In this document: in pieces, positions 1 to 10,100 of the stretch
How the letters are laid out: the number at the start of each line of letters is the position of its first letter
Numbering within the stretch: the first letter of the stretch is position 1
Assembly (NCBI GenBank): GCA_029990175.1
Contig: JARKIP010000005.1
Location: 55,293,001 to 55,357,000 of the forward strand
Source of the DNA: Petunia secreta
Lineage: Eukaryota; Streptophyta; Magnoliopsida; Solanales; Solanaceae
DNA length: 64,000 nt
Direction: 5' to 3'
Translations under genes and position numbers: made by a program
Notes under the pieces: generated by a model
Database searches by the model: none
What the model saw: the letters and a program-made list of their open reading frames with translations, nothing else
What the model was told of the DNA's origin: nothing

Positions 1-419
1 ATTATATTTAGCAGTTTCAACTAGTTCCAAGAAATCAATTAAATGACTATGTGGATCTTCACTTGGATCACCAGTAAAGGTGCAAGATTGTTGAATTGTT
101 TGAATTAGGCCGGTCCTAATTTCAAAGTTATTGGCTGCTACAGGTGGGTTCCTGACACTAGATTCACAGTTGAAGCGGTCTGGTCTAGCATAATCCCTTA
201 GGATTCTGTTTGCAGGTCTTGGTGCCACTTCATCAAACTGATCCTCTACATGGATTGGTGGTGGGACTCCCAATGGGTTATTGTCATCTCCTGATTGGTG
301 TTCCATTTTATCACAAATTACGTTTTGAGAAGATGATGGTTGTCCTTTCCTACGTAATTGCAAGACCTTTCAATTTCAGGATCGTAAATGACTAACTCTT
401 TATTAGAAGAGCGGGTCAT
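1..419 (-). pseudogene. Athila-lineage Ty3/gypsy gag, N-terminal part, frameshifted
   Basis: Gag is the capsid-like protein that packages element RNA. Reading the minus strand from the ATG at 419-417 gives MTRSSNKELV then YDPEIERS, the usual opening of Athila Gag. Near 355-365 the readable frame moves by one base. From there to base 1 it continues with RILRDYARPDRFN, PVAANNFEIR and GDPSEDPHSHLIDFLELV, a typical Gag core. The gene leaves the window on the left, so capsid end, protease and pol are not visible. A single indel breaks an otherwise well-kept frame, which points to a fairly recent element. It belongs with the primer site at 2150-2171 and the LTR at 2178-3517. The lineage call rests on the start motif, the tRNA-Asp primer site and the LTR length. 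Confidence 0.8.
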
Positions 420-2149
420 AAACTACTTTTTTTTTTTAATAAAATAGTAACAAAGTATAAAGGAAATATTAGTAGGAATAGATAAATTATTAATATTAAT
501 TATAGTAGTAGAAGTACTGGTAAATAACAAAGGCAGAATTTACAAAGATGATAAAAATAGTAGGTACCTAAGCAAAACTAATATTACGATAGTGTTATTA
601 TTCTAGATGACAGAATAAGCCAATATTGACAATAAAAATAGATAAAAGGAAAAAATAAAATGACTAGAGCATTAGTAATAGTAATAACGAAATACGTAAT
701 ATAACTCTAAAAAGTATAGTACTTTTACTTGTAGTGATATGGTTCAGTAAGCTATAATGATGATAAAGAAAAATAATAGAGACAGTAGTATGATACAGTG
801 GATCGAAGTACTAACAAAATATTAGAGAAGAAAAAAATAAAATAAAATAAAACTTAATGAAAAAAAAATTGTTATTCTGTTTATGGCAACTAATAATAGA
901 CTGTATATAAAAACACGTTATTGTGTACTATAATAGTATCATAGCTATATTATTAATGCTAACTGAAAGTGTTAAGGACTAGTAAAAGAAAATAGTACTA
1001 CATTAGCTAACAACGAAAAGAGATGGAATATACTAATACCGAAAAACGTAGAAATAGTAATTGTACTAGATATTTTTTTTTGTTTCAAGTAACTTATAAA
1101 ATAATAATGAAGTTCATAATACTGCTAATAGTAAAAGAAGAAGAATGATGATGATAAAGCAGTAGGTAGTACTACTTAACAAGGAGAAATAAATATGATA
1201 ATACTATTAGAAAAAAGATAATTAAAATAAAATATAGAAACAAGAAAAAAATAGCTGATGATAACAATATTACTATAGATATATGTGTATATAAAAAAAT
1301 GAAAATATTAGAAGCAGTGTGTAGCTTTACTTACAAGGAGATAAATTTAATATAGTGATAGTTATAGTACTATTTAGTAAATAATAATAGTAGTAGTGGC
1401 TATAGTATGCAATAATAGTTCTTACAACAATGACGAAGAAAAAGATGATGAGATAGATTGTACTAGATAGAAATAGTAAATAGTATAAAAATAAAGTAGT
1501 TAGTTGTAATAGTAGTGATTGAGGTAGTTGAACTGATGATAGAAAAGATAGTGATTGATAGATAGTACTAGGATATAATAGGTAGAAACACTTAAAATAA
1601 GAGTTATAACTTATAAGATAGATAGTTACACTAGAGCAAAATATACCAAAAGAACGTAGGGGTGATCTTGTTCTTAACAAAGAAAAAGAGAAGAAATAGA
1701 AAAGAAAAGTAATTAAAAAAACGTAAGTAGAAAGACACAATGAAAAGATGATATAAGAGCAAATAATATAGGATATTCTATTAGGAAATAGTAAAGGAGA
1801 TAATAGTGATAGTAAAAAAAGAAGTTAAACTGATAATAAGAAAAGATGGTGATAGGAACAAAACACAAAACTTATAAGTATTGCTAGTGGGCAAACCCTG
1901 ATATAATACTGTGAGATGCCAAAGGTCAGTAGTAGTAGTAGTAGTAATAATAATAATAATAATAGTAATAATAAAAGAAATGAAATTGTTAGAAACACAA
2001 ATGAAAATGTTAGAATCAAATATAATACCGTTAGAGGTCAGTAATCAGTAGTTAAAATTATAGTAGTATTTATTAGATCAAGTTAATATTAATTATATTA
2101 ATAAGTCCTCAAAGTAGTAATCAAATATTTAGTCCGAAGTAGATGTATG
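420..2149 (-). other. Athila 5' leader between primer site and gag, no gene
   Basis: A 1.7-kb AT-rich stretch without convincing coding sequence. The plus strand is very poor in C and rich in A and AGT/AGTAGT triplets, so the element's sense strand is pyrimidine-rich. Open frames on the minus strand (1327-1740, and the leucine-run frame at 1825-2019) come from this base bias and from the triplet repeat at about 1927-1975. Long leaders between primer site and gag are usual in Athila elements. Confidence 0.6.
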
Positions 2150-2171
2150 CCAATCCCCGGCAACGGCGCCA
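2150..2171 (-). other. Primer binding site, tRNA-Asp type
   Basis: On the minus strand the site reads TGGCGCCGTTGCCGGGGA, complementary to the 3' end of plant tRNA-Asp. It starts six bases inside the LTR edge at 2178, which is the normal spacing for minus-strand DNA priming. tRNA-Asp is the primer typical of Athila. Confidence 0.9.
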
Positions 2172-2177
2172 AAAATT

Positions 2178-3517
2178 TGACGAGACCCAAAGTGCATAGG
2201 AATTGTCTGCTCGTTCTTGTCAAATTCTAATATAGTTTAAGATATCGTCCCACAGAGATTGGGTATTCTATGCTACGGACTTGTAGTATTTTAATTACTA
2301 TTTGAGAGAATCAAATTGACGAAAAGTGAGTTTTTAGTTTAAATTTACTTAAATTAAATTAAAGAACTTTTGAAAGATTTCAAATTTAAAAGGAGTTGGG
2401 AATCGTTGAATTCACTTGGTAATACTTATAATAAATATATTAGTTTTGACATGTATTTCTCTTAAGAATAATTGCTTATTGCTAATTCAATTATATTTTG
2501 CTCACTAAGAAAATAATCAATTAATAACACTCCGTGAGGTTATGTATATTAATCAAATTATAACTAGTGACGATTAAACCAAAATATTTTTCTTACCTGA
2601 ATTGTGCTAAAAAAGCAGTAAAAACTCCGTGAGAATATTTTTACAGAAAATCAATAATCTTACCTACAACAATTCCTCAGTAAGAATTAAAATTGAGGTA
2701 AACAAGATTACAGACTTGGAAAAATAGTTTTTACTCTACTACTTTATTCATCAGTTATTATACATTAATTTTGCTCCGTGAGAATTACAAAATTAATATA
2801 ACAATAACCTAGAGATAAAATAGACGGATGTGAAAATAAAGATTTAGTAAAAATTATAATTGTAGCACAATGTTAAAATGTGATTAAAAACTACAGGCTA
2901 AGCATGTATTAAAACTGAGATACGTATTATAAATATTACCGAGTTTCATCAACTATCCCAACAAAATAGATTACTCCATTATGGGGTAAGAAAACTAAGT
3001 TATAAAATATTAAGACTATGAAGAAATAATATTTCTTCTAAAGAGGAATACTACAAAAGCAAAATAAAGAAAGAGAAAGCAGGAGAAAGTAGTTCTCTGC
3101 AAATGAAAATTTGATGCCTTTCCATACAAAGTTTACTACCTATTTATAGATAAATTCCAAGGCCAAAGTTCTCTCTAAGATGTCATATCTTAAAGTGGTA
3201 GAAACTATTTCAAGATGGCCAAGGTGAGTTGAGTTTTGATGACTTTTTCATACGTAGCTTCATTCCATAAACTTTCTTTCGTTTGCGATTTTATTCTTCA
3301 GCGTAAAACAATTCACGGACATTACTATCAGTGTTATAATCATACTATGAATAATGTAATCATCCATGGTTATCCCTTATTTTTCTTCACCTTGAATCAT
3401 TTCTTCTTCCTGCAAAATATGTTAGAAAATATGCGAGAGATGGATATATTTATTCACATTTTATTTAAAATACTTAATATTTAACTATAAAAATATATCA
3501 ATAAATTATATCCATCA
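2178..3517 (-). mobile_element. 5' LTR of Athila-type retrotransposon
   Basis: The LTR reads TG at its sense start (3517 going down, TGATGGATAT) and CA at its end (2178), about 1340 bases. It is bounded inside by the tRNA-Asp primer site and outside by chromovirus protease codons that stop exactly at 3518. The sense strand has a TATA box TATAAATA at 3148-3141. A 9-base motif CTCCGTGAG occurs three times on the plus strand (2530, 2625, 2774). The partner LTR and the left target duplication lie beyond the window. The right flank would supply GAGTA (3518-3522) as target duplication if the usual 5 bases apply. Confidence 0.8.
3141..3148 (-). promoter_or_regulatory. TATA box of the Athila LTR
   Basis: TATAAATA on the minus strand, about 370 bases after the LTR sense start, a plausible Pol II start region for the element RNA. 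Confidence 0.5.
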
Positions 3518-3978
3518 GAGTATAAAACTCTTCCCTTGGAGCTTTGCATTGTAAGTGTTGGATCTTCCATTGTGCACAATCGACCGGTCATACTGCCATG
3601 GTCGACCCAATAGCAAATGGCAAGCTTGCATCGGCACCACGTCGAACATCATCTCATCTTGATATTCGCCAATTCTAAACTTGATCCACACTTGTTTGAC
3701 AACCCTCAATTCTCCACACTCGTTCAACCATTGCAATTTGTAAGGGTGAGGATGTTTCAAAGTAGATAGTCTCATTTGTGAAACCAAGGTTTGACTTACT
3801 ACATTTGCACAACTACCTGAGTCAATGATCATCGAACACACCTTTCCCCTCACTCGACATCGGGCAAAAGATTTTCTCTTTGGTTGTTCTCTTCTTCGAG
3901 AGTCATGCAGCTCAAATTCTGTCGAACCACAAGAAACAATTCCGGATGGTCAGCTTCGGCAGCTTCGCGACCATCATA
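3518..3978 (-). pseudogene. CRM-like chromovirus A protease domain, cut by the Athila LTR
   Basis: Retropepsin-type aspartic protease of a Ty3/gypsy polyprotein. The minus strand shows VCSMIIDSGSCANVVS with the catalytic D-S-G (about 3840-3825), then PHPYKLQWLNECGE, MMFDVVPMQACHLLLGRPWQ and a final GKSFIL. The last codon abuts the Athila LTR at 3517, so RT and later domains were separated by that insertion and lie left of the window. Upstream the frame holds a stop near 3979 and a one-base shift near 3860. The DVVPMQACHLLLGRPWQ block and the linked Gag resemble the CRM group of chromoviruses. That subgroup call is from memory of family patterns, not a search. Confidence 0.75.
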
Positions 3979-5429
3979 CTATTCAGCTTGGTCAATCTCC
4001 TCGATGTATTCCTCCTCGGTGTCACTCGCTTGCACATGGACGATTCCATCTTCGAGAAAAAGCATAACCTTACGAGTTGGACACTCCTTTGCCATGTGAC
4101 CATAACATTTGCATTTATGATACTGAATATTTGAAGCACTAGGAGAGTTGAGTTGAACTTTACCTCCCACTTCTCTTAGTTGGTTAACGGTCACACCCTT
4201 TTCGAAGGGTTGCTTCGAATCTCGAACAGTGTTAGCACTTGTTAGATTAGGACTCTTCAATTCTTTACCTCGGTTCAAAGGAGTAGAAGTAGTGACTCCT
4301 CGATACCGGTTTGCCTTATCGTCCTTCACCAATTTCTCAGCTTCGGTGGCAGCTTCGAACAAATCTTCCAACGTTTGGTACACGTGCAGCCTCAATTGAG
4401 ATGACACATCCCGAGCCAAGCCATTTTTTAACCGAATAGTGGCTTGCTCTTCATCTTCTACCAGATCAAGATTCAATCGAAATTTTTCGAATTCATCATG
4501 ATATTCTTGGACTGACTTGGACCCTTACTTCAGCTCATAGAGCTTTTGTAATTGAGTTTGCCTATACTTAGTACTCAAATACGTAGCATCCATCATCTCT
4601 TCAACTGTGCCCAAGTAATGACTTCGGGATAGGCATTCCTTCGTCTATGCCTTTTGTCAACTTCCCACCATGTAGAGGCATACACTTCGAACGAAGCAAT
4701 GGCATGGGTAGCTTTTCTCTCATCGGTCATCTTATTGGTTTCGAAGATTCGCTCCATTTTAAGCTTCCATTCAATATACTCATCCGGATCACTAGTTCCT
4801 TTAAAGGGTGGAATAGCGATCTTGACACTGCTCAAGTTTGAGTCTCGAACATCACAAACTTGTTCGGGGTACTCATCATAGCAATCATCAGCCTCACGCT
4901 CAATATGTCGATCAATATTTGCACCTCGGCCTCGACCTCAGAAATTTCCACGACCTTGGTGAGCTTGCCTTCGTTGATCGAACGGCTGTTCATATTCAGG
5001 TTCGGCATCAAGAAATTCTCCTTCATCCACCTCTTCATCAACGACCTCAATTTGTCTTCGGGCCATTGGAATTGGTATTCTTTCACTTCAGGGAATGCCC
5101 AAGTGTTGATTCTCAGCTTGGGGATTGCCCAAGTTTTGTTGTGTTTGGGGATTGCCCAAAACTTCCTTCCGAATTGCCTCGCTTTTCAACTGATGTTGTC
5201 GAATAAGCTCAGCATACAGCTCAGGTTTCATCGGAGTGGAGTTGCTAGCTCCAGCTCCGGACCCAGGTAAGGCCACAGACACACTCCCTTGCTCGAGCTA
5301 CTCGAGCTGAGCTACTCGAGCACTCACTCCTCTTACTTCGGCACTGATACCTTGTATCGGAGCCATGAGATCGGCTAATGACACTTTGGGCTTCTCAATG
5401 CCTTTGTCATCGCCTCAATTCCCAGCCAT
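3979..5429 (-). pseudogene. CRM-like chromovirus A gag with several in-frame stops
   Basis: Gag reads from an ATG at 5429 on the minus strand in one recoverable frame interrupted by nonsense codons. Landmarks in order: MAGN then stop; LADLMAPIQG; a stop near 5300; PGSGAGASNS; a stop at 5088; an acidic-basic linker with another stop; capsid core IPPFKGTSDPDEYIEWKLKM (about 4817-4758); TWWEVDKRHRRRN; LYELK then stop then GSKSVQEYHDEF; a C-terminal zinc knuckle CHKCKCYGHMAKEC (C-x2-C-x4-H-x4-C, about 4116-4075). Intact family members use glutamine, arginine or tryptophan at several stop positions, so C-to-T and G-to-A changes explain most of them. The copy is dead. Confidence 0.8.
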
Positions 5430-6600
5430 GGTACCTGCACGAATCAAAGACCAAACAATTGTTAAGGTTAGAAATCACCTTACACACTCCCTCACCTTTG
5501 ATGGGCGGCACTCGGGTCCACTCAATTTATGGGTTCGGTTTTGGTCACTCAAGAACTTGTAGCCAATGGCTTCCTCGGTTGATCAACTTCTCTCAGTTTC
5601 TTCGAATTTGACAAGTTACAATGTCTCCTTCGGGATGAGTGAATTGATATGACTCGAGGGAACGGACGCTATTTACTCTTGCGCTTCGGGAAGTCAAAGA
5701 ATTTTCTACGAAAGTTGGAATTCGGTCACCCCACGCACGAGTTCCTATAAGCTCAAATGAGTTAGTACGACCTCGAGTAGGAAGAATTACTCGAAGGATC
5801 CACTAACTAGATTTATCGAACACAAGAAAAGTGAAAACCTAAGAGAATCTACCCTTTGATTCCTCTTCGGAATCCTTTTCGATCACACCAACTCTTGTCC
5901 GTACAAGAGTGGTCCCTCCTTGGTACGGATAGGGTTTTACCTTATCCAATTCCCTTTTATAGCCGACAACTTTTCACCTGGGATTTTGATCGTTTCACTT
6001 TACCCCTTTCTTCTTCAATGGAACACAGAAGGTTTTGCTCCGGTGTACGGACAACGTTATCCTCGTTCACTGGCCAAAATTTTCAGTAGAATTTGGGTCG
6101 CTCTTTCAACTCCGGTAATGACAACATCGGAGGAATGTAGTTCAAAGTTCTTTGAGCTAAGACTTAGCTCCTCGTTGTCCGTTCACTGTTACAAAACGTA
6201 ACAATTTTCCGGTGTACGGACGATGGCTCAAAACATAGAACTTCGAAATTTAAGCGCAAACACACCCAAATCTTTCAAGAACCACCAGTCTTCATCGGAA
6301 ACAACCAAAAAACACACTGGGGTTTGAAATCAGTCACCACTAAGCTCAAAACAGTCCAAAATTTTGTCGAGAAACCCTAGTCACAAACGTTGTACGTCAG
6401 GTGCTCAAATCAATCCTTGGACAGTGGTGAACACAAATCAATGGTTGTTTGATTCAAACAACCAACAATACAACCAATTTTTTTTACTTTTTTTTTAAAC
6501 ACCACAGCAACAACAATCAACAACAAGGAAGAAAGCTGAAACTGGAGACACAAAGCACGAATAATTCGAACAGGATTTGAGGTTGTAAAAACAAACTCAA
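5430..6600 (-). other. Leader of chromovirus A, no convincing gene
   Basis: 1.17 kb between primer site and the first Gag codon. It holds homopolymer tracts (about 6480-6497) and no frame with recognisable domains on either strand. Short plus-strand frames at 5365-6201 look like chance openings opposite a decayed leader. Confidence 0.45.
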
Positions 6601-6617
6601 ACCTTGCTCTGATACCA
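6601..6617 (-). other. Primer binding site, initiator tRNA-Met type
   Basis: The plus strand accttgctctgatacca is the 3' end of plant initiator tRNA-Met, so the minus strand TGGTATCAGAGCAAGG is the primer site. It lies three bases from the LTR edge. Chromoviruses commonly use this primer. Confidence 0.9.
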
Positions 6618-6620
6618 AGA

Positions 6621-7420
6621 TGGTGCAAGCAAACCCGAGGGAAAACTAGACACAATGAAAACGCGGAAGAAACAACAAGAAATAAAAGATAGAAGCAACA
6701 CAAGTTTTGCTTCGATTCGAAAGAACAGTGAGGAACCTGTCTCAAAGCTTGATCAAATGAAGGTCAAGAATCACCTATACTAAGCAACAATCCTCAAGAA
6801 GAACAAGCTTCTTGCAAATTGAATGACCAATAAGAAAATGTTCAATCGAAGACACCGAATGACACAAGTTCTTTAATATCTCACGTCGGGATTTGGCTCC
6901 ATCGGAGACTCACAATAGCACTTGCTATGTTTGATCATTCAACAACAACTAACTATTACAATGATATGTAAGGAGTATTTATAGACTAGGCTAAGGACAA
7001 AATAGTAAAGGGTCACAGGCGACCAATAGGAGTAAGCCACGCAAGGCTGTTTTAGTGAGTGTTCGGTCACTCCTTCAACCGAACACGTGACCTCGAACAC
7101 TTGAGCTTCGAGCTTCTTCACTTCGGTGCTCAGTTGTCCTGCTCGGCTCTTTCTCGACATCGATCGCCCTTCCTTCGGTTAATTGAACTTACTTCGGTGC
7201 CGATGTTGAGTGCTCGGCTAAGGTTCGGTCACTCCCCTCTTCGAGCTCGAGCTTGTAGATGGAGCCTTCGGTTCTTGAGCTCGAATATTCAGCTTCGGGG
7301 TAGTTGCTTTCCTTCGGCCAAGCCAAGTGAATATGAATATCGTGCAGAAGTTTGGCTTGGCTTCGTGTCATTGGCCTCGGTAGATCGAACACTTGATCAG
7401 CACGTGTTCGGGCTGCATCA
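6621..7420 (-). mobile_element. 5' LTR of CRM-like chromovirus A
   Basis: About 800 bases; sense start TGATGCAGCC at 7420, sense end GCACCA at 6621, next to the initiator tRNA-Met primer site. A TATA box TATAAATA lies at 6983-6976 on the minus strand. The first 230 bases of the LTR read as a protein tail with LPRPMTRSQAK (within 7392-7189), so the pol frame of the intact element ran into its 3' LTR. The right edge meets chromovirus B gag codons (LYELKQG) a few bases later. The exact edge at 7420 is inferred from the TG/CA rule. Confidence 0.7.
6976..6983 (-). promoter_or_regulatory. TATA box of chromovirus A LTR
   Basis: TATAAATA on the minus strand followed by a C-rich initiator-like stretch, about 440 bases into the LTR. 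Confidence 0.5.
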
Positions 7421-8050
7421 AAGTGACTCTATGAACTAAAGCAAGGTTACAAGACGATTTTGGAGTACTTCAATGAGTTTGAGCAAATCCGAATGTCCCC
7501 AGATTTGGATAGGGAAGAGGATGGGCAAGCCATGATTAGATTTCAAACTGGTTTGAATCGGGACATAGCCTCCCAATTAAAGTTTCACAAGTATGAAGAC
7601 CACTATGAGCTATGCAATGATGCGGTTGAACCCTAGAAATGGCTTAAGGAAGAGAAATCAACTCGCTACAAGAGTAGCACTCCTACTCCCATGAGTAAAC
7701 CCAAGGATTAGAAGACTCCTACTCTAAATGCAAGGTTCCCAAATGCAAGTGGAACAAGTGGTGCAAGTGCTAGCAAAGATGTGAAGAAGCCATATGAGAA
7801 GTACACATCCAATGTGGGAGGTAACTCTAAAACCCAATTGAATACTCCTACTTCTTCTTCAATTCAATGCCACAAATGCAAGGGGTATGGTCACTTTGCT
7901 AAAGAGTGTCCTACGAAAAGGACCATGATTGTTGTTGGTGATAGTGCTTATAAACAAGAGAGTGAACCAGAGGATGAGGGAGTAGAGGAGGATGAGGTGG
8001 ATGATGGGCAAGATGATACAGTGGAGGATGATGAGCCTCATACTTTTCTA
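7421..8050 (+). pseudogene. CRM-like chromovirus B gag, 5' end lost
   Basis: The plus strand enters Gag abruptly at LYELKQGYKTILEYFNEFE (from about 7425). The matching Gag of element A has the same LYELK junction, so the earlier half is displaced by the insertion of A. It continues with GLNRDIASQL, then two stops (near 7635 and 7710), and a zinc knuckle CHKCKGYGHFAKEC (C-x2-C-x4-H-x4-C, 7868-7909). An acidic linker follows (about 7955-8035). Gag and Pol are one frame here from 7781 to 8926. Confidence 0.75.
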
Positions 8051-8500
8051 GTTGTGAGGAGGAGTTTAGGTGCCATGATTGTGGAGGATAGTGAGACTTT
8101 GCAAAGGGAAAATCTCTTTCATGGTAGATGCCGAGTCATGGGTGTTGTTTGCTCTATGATCATTGACTCGGAAAGTTGCGCTAATGTTCTGAGTCAATCA
8201 CTAATTACCCAATTGAAATTGCCTACCTTGAAACACCCCAAACCATATCGATTTCAATGGTTTACTGAGTGTGGGGAGCTAAAGATGGTGAAGCAAGCAA
8301 TGATCAAGTTCAAAATGGGGAGCTATGTGTATGAACACTTGTTCGATGTGGTACCTATGCAAGAATGCCACCTTCTCTTTGGAAGGCCTTGGCAATTTGA
8401 TAGACATGCGGTTCATGATGGTCGTGTCAACACTTACACGGTCAAACATGAAGGAAGGAAATTTGTGCTAAAGCCCTTAACTCCCAAGCAAGTAAGTGAT
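8051..8500 (+). pseudogene. Chromovirus B protease with altered catalytic triplet
   Basis: Aspartic protease domain inside the frame 7781-8926. It shows LVVRRSLGAM, then CSMIIDSESCANVLS (about 8150-8195), LPTLKHPKPYRFQW, LFDVVPMQECHLLFGRPWQF and VHDGRVNTYTV. The family catalytic D-S/T-G reads D-S-E here (GAA in place of GGA, a G-to-A change at about 8169), which should abolish activity. It is otherwise closely parallel to the protease of element A. The protein continues to a linker and HQIDFIPGSQIPNKPAYRR, the usual lead into reverse transcriptase. Confidence 0.8.
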
Positions 8501-8799
8501 GATTACAAGCGAATGAGGGAGCTAAGAGAGGCGGCAAAGGCTAAGTCGGTTGTGGAGACTAGTCCTTTGGCCGAAAGCTTGGTAGCAATCCCACCATCTT
8601 CTACCGGTAGCATATGTGCCATGATGCAACCGGGTGAAATCTTGAGAGGAAATGATGGCAACAAGCTACTCTTTTGCCTAGTACATAAAGGTATGATTCT
8701 TGCATCCGATGTTGATTCTTTAACTAACCCTTTACCTAGTGCAATTGAGAATGTTTTGAAGGTATTTGAAGACATGTTCCCGGAAGAAATGTCGAGTGG

Positions 8800-9700
8800 T
8801 CTTCCTCCATTGAGGGGGATAGAACACCAAATTGATTTTATCCCGGGGTCTCAAATTCCAAACAAACCGGCTTATAGGAGAAATCCGGAGGACACAAGAG
8901 AATTTCAAAAGCAAGTTGATGAATAGCTCACTAAAATCTTGGTGAGGGAAAGCTTGAGTCCTTGTGTCGTGCCCACGATCTTTGTTCCCAAAAAGGATGG
9001 CACTTGGAGAATGTGTGTTGATTGTCGGGCCGTGAACAAAATAACGGTAAAGTACCATCATCCCATTCCCCGACTTGATGATATGTTAGATGAATTGATT
9101 GGTTCATGTGTCTTTACTAAAATTGACCTTAGGTCCGGTTACCATCAAATCCAGATGAAACCCGGGGACGGATAGAAAACCGCATTCAAGACCAAGTTTG
9201 GTCTCTATGAATGGTTGGTGATGCCCTTTGGGCTCTCCAACGCACCTAGTACTTTTATGAGACTAATGAACCATGTGTTGAAACTATTCATCAATAAACT
9301 TTTGGTTGTCTATTTTGATGATATCTTGATTTATAGTAAGTCAATAGATGATCATGTTGGCCACTTGAGTCAAGTGCTTGAAGTACTAAGAGCAAAAAAG
9401 CTCTATGCCAATTTGAAAAAGTGTGCCTTTTGTGTGGAGAAGGTTGTCTTCCTTGGGTTTATTGTGAGTGCCCAAGGAGTGGAGGTGGATGAGTCCAAGG
9501 TGGAGGTAATTCGTGATTGGCCTACTCCAACCACCGTGACTCAAGTGAGGAGCTTTCATGGTCTTGCTAGTTTTTATAGACAATCTGTGAAAGACTTTAG
9601 CTCCATTGCCGCTCCACTCACCGAATTGGTGAAGAAGGACCAACCATTTGTATGGGGAGAGCCTCAAGAGAAGACCTTCCAAGAATTGAAAAGTAGGTTG
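8800..9700 (+). pseudogene. Chromovirus B reverse transcriptase with nonsense codons
   Basis: Ty3/gypsy reverse transcriptase (RVT_1). Motifs in order: HQIDFIPG (8826), a TAG at 8924, SPCVVPTIFVPKKDGTWRMC, YHHPIPRLDDMLDEL, FTKIDLRSGYHQI, a TAG near 9174 where the family has tryptophan, FKTKFGLYEWLVMPFGLSNA, and the catalytic YFDD at 9311-9322 within LVVYFDDILIYS. The thumb LGFIVSAQGVEVDE and the start of the connection LTELVKKDQPFVWGE follow. Two nonsense codons and a later frameshift make it inactive. Confidence 0.85.
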
Positions 9701-10100
9701 AGTACCGCCCCTCTATTGCAATTGCCCGACTTTGAAAAGGTATTTGAGGTTGAATGTGATGCCTCGGGGGGTGGGAATTGGTGGTGTTTTAATGCAAGAT
9801 GGCAAACCCATAGCCTACTTTAGTGAGAAATTGAAAGGGGCCTCCTTGAATTACTCTACGTATGACAAGGAGTTGTATTCCCTAGTGAGAGCTCTTGCTC
9901 ATTGGCAACATTACCTATGGCCTAGGGAGTTTGTGATTAAGAGTGACCATGAGTCACTCAAACATCTTAGGGGCCAAGAGAAGCTAAACAAGAGGCATGC
10001 CAAGCGGGTTGAGTTCATTGAGTCTTTTCCTTATGTTGTTCAATACAAAAAAGGGAAAGACAATGTTGTGGCGGATGCGCTTTCGAGGAAGTTTGCTCTT
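9701..10100 (+). pseudogene. Chromovirus B RNase H domain with frameshift
   Basis: Ty3/gypsy RNase H, which removes template RNA. VFEVECDASG carries the first catalytic Asp. A run of six G (9766-9771) then shifts the frame, and the next frame continues with GVLMQDGKPIAYFSEKL, YDKELYSLVRAL (Glu), FVIKSDHESLKHL (Asp) and KGKDNVVADALSRK (last Asp, about 10080). Catalytic residues remain, but the reading frame is broken at the G run. Confidence 0.8.

Noticed and set aside
1327..2019. Two minus-strand open frames, one with a run of leucines
   Set aside because: They follow from the C-poor, AGT-rich plus strand of the Athila leader; no domain, no start context.
2150..2171. Sequence identical to the 3' end of a tRNA-Asp
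   Set aside because: Only the last 18-20 bases match and it sits beside an LTR edge; it is a primer site, not a tRNA gene.
7059..7439. Plus-strand open frame of 126 codons
   Set aside because: It is the antisense of the coding tail within the chromovirus A LTR; no domain.
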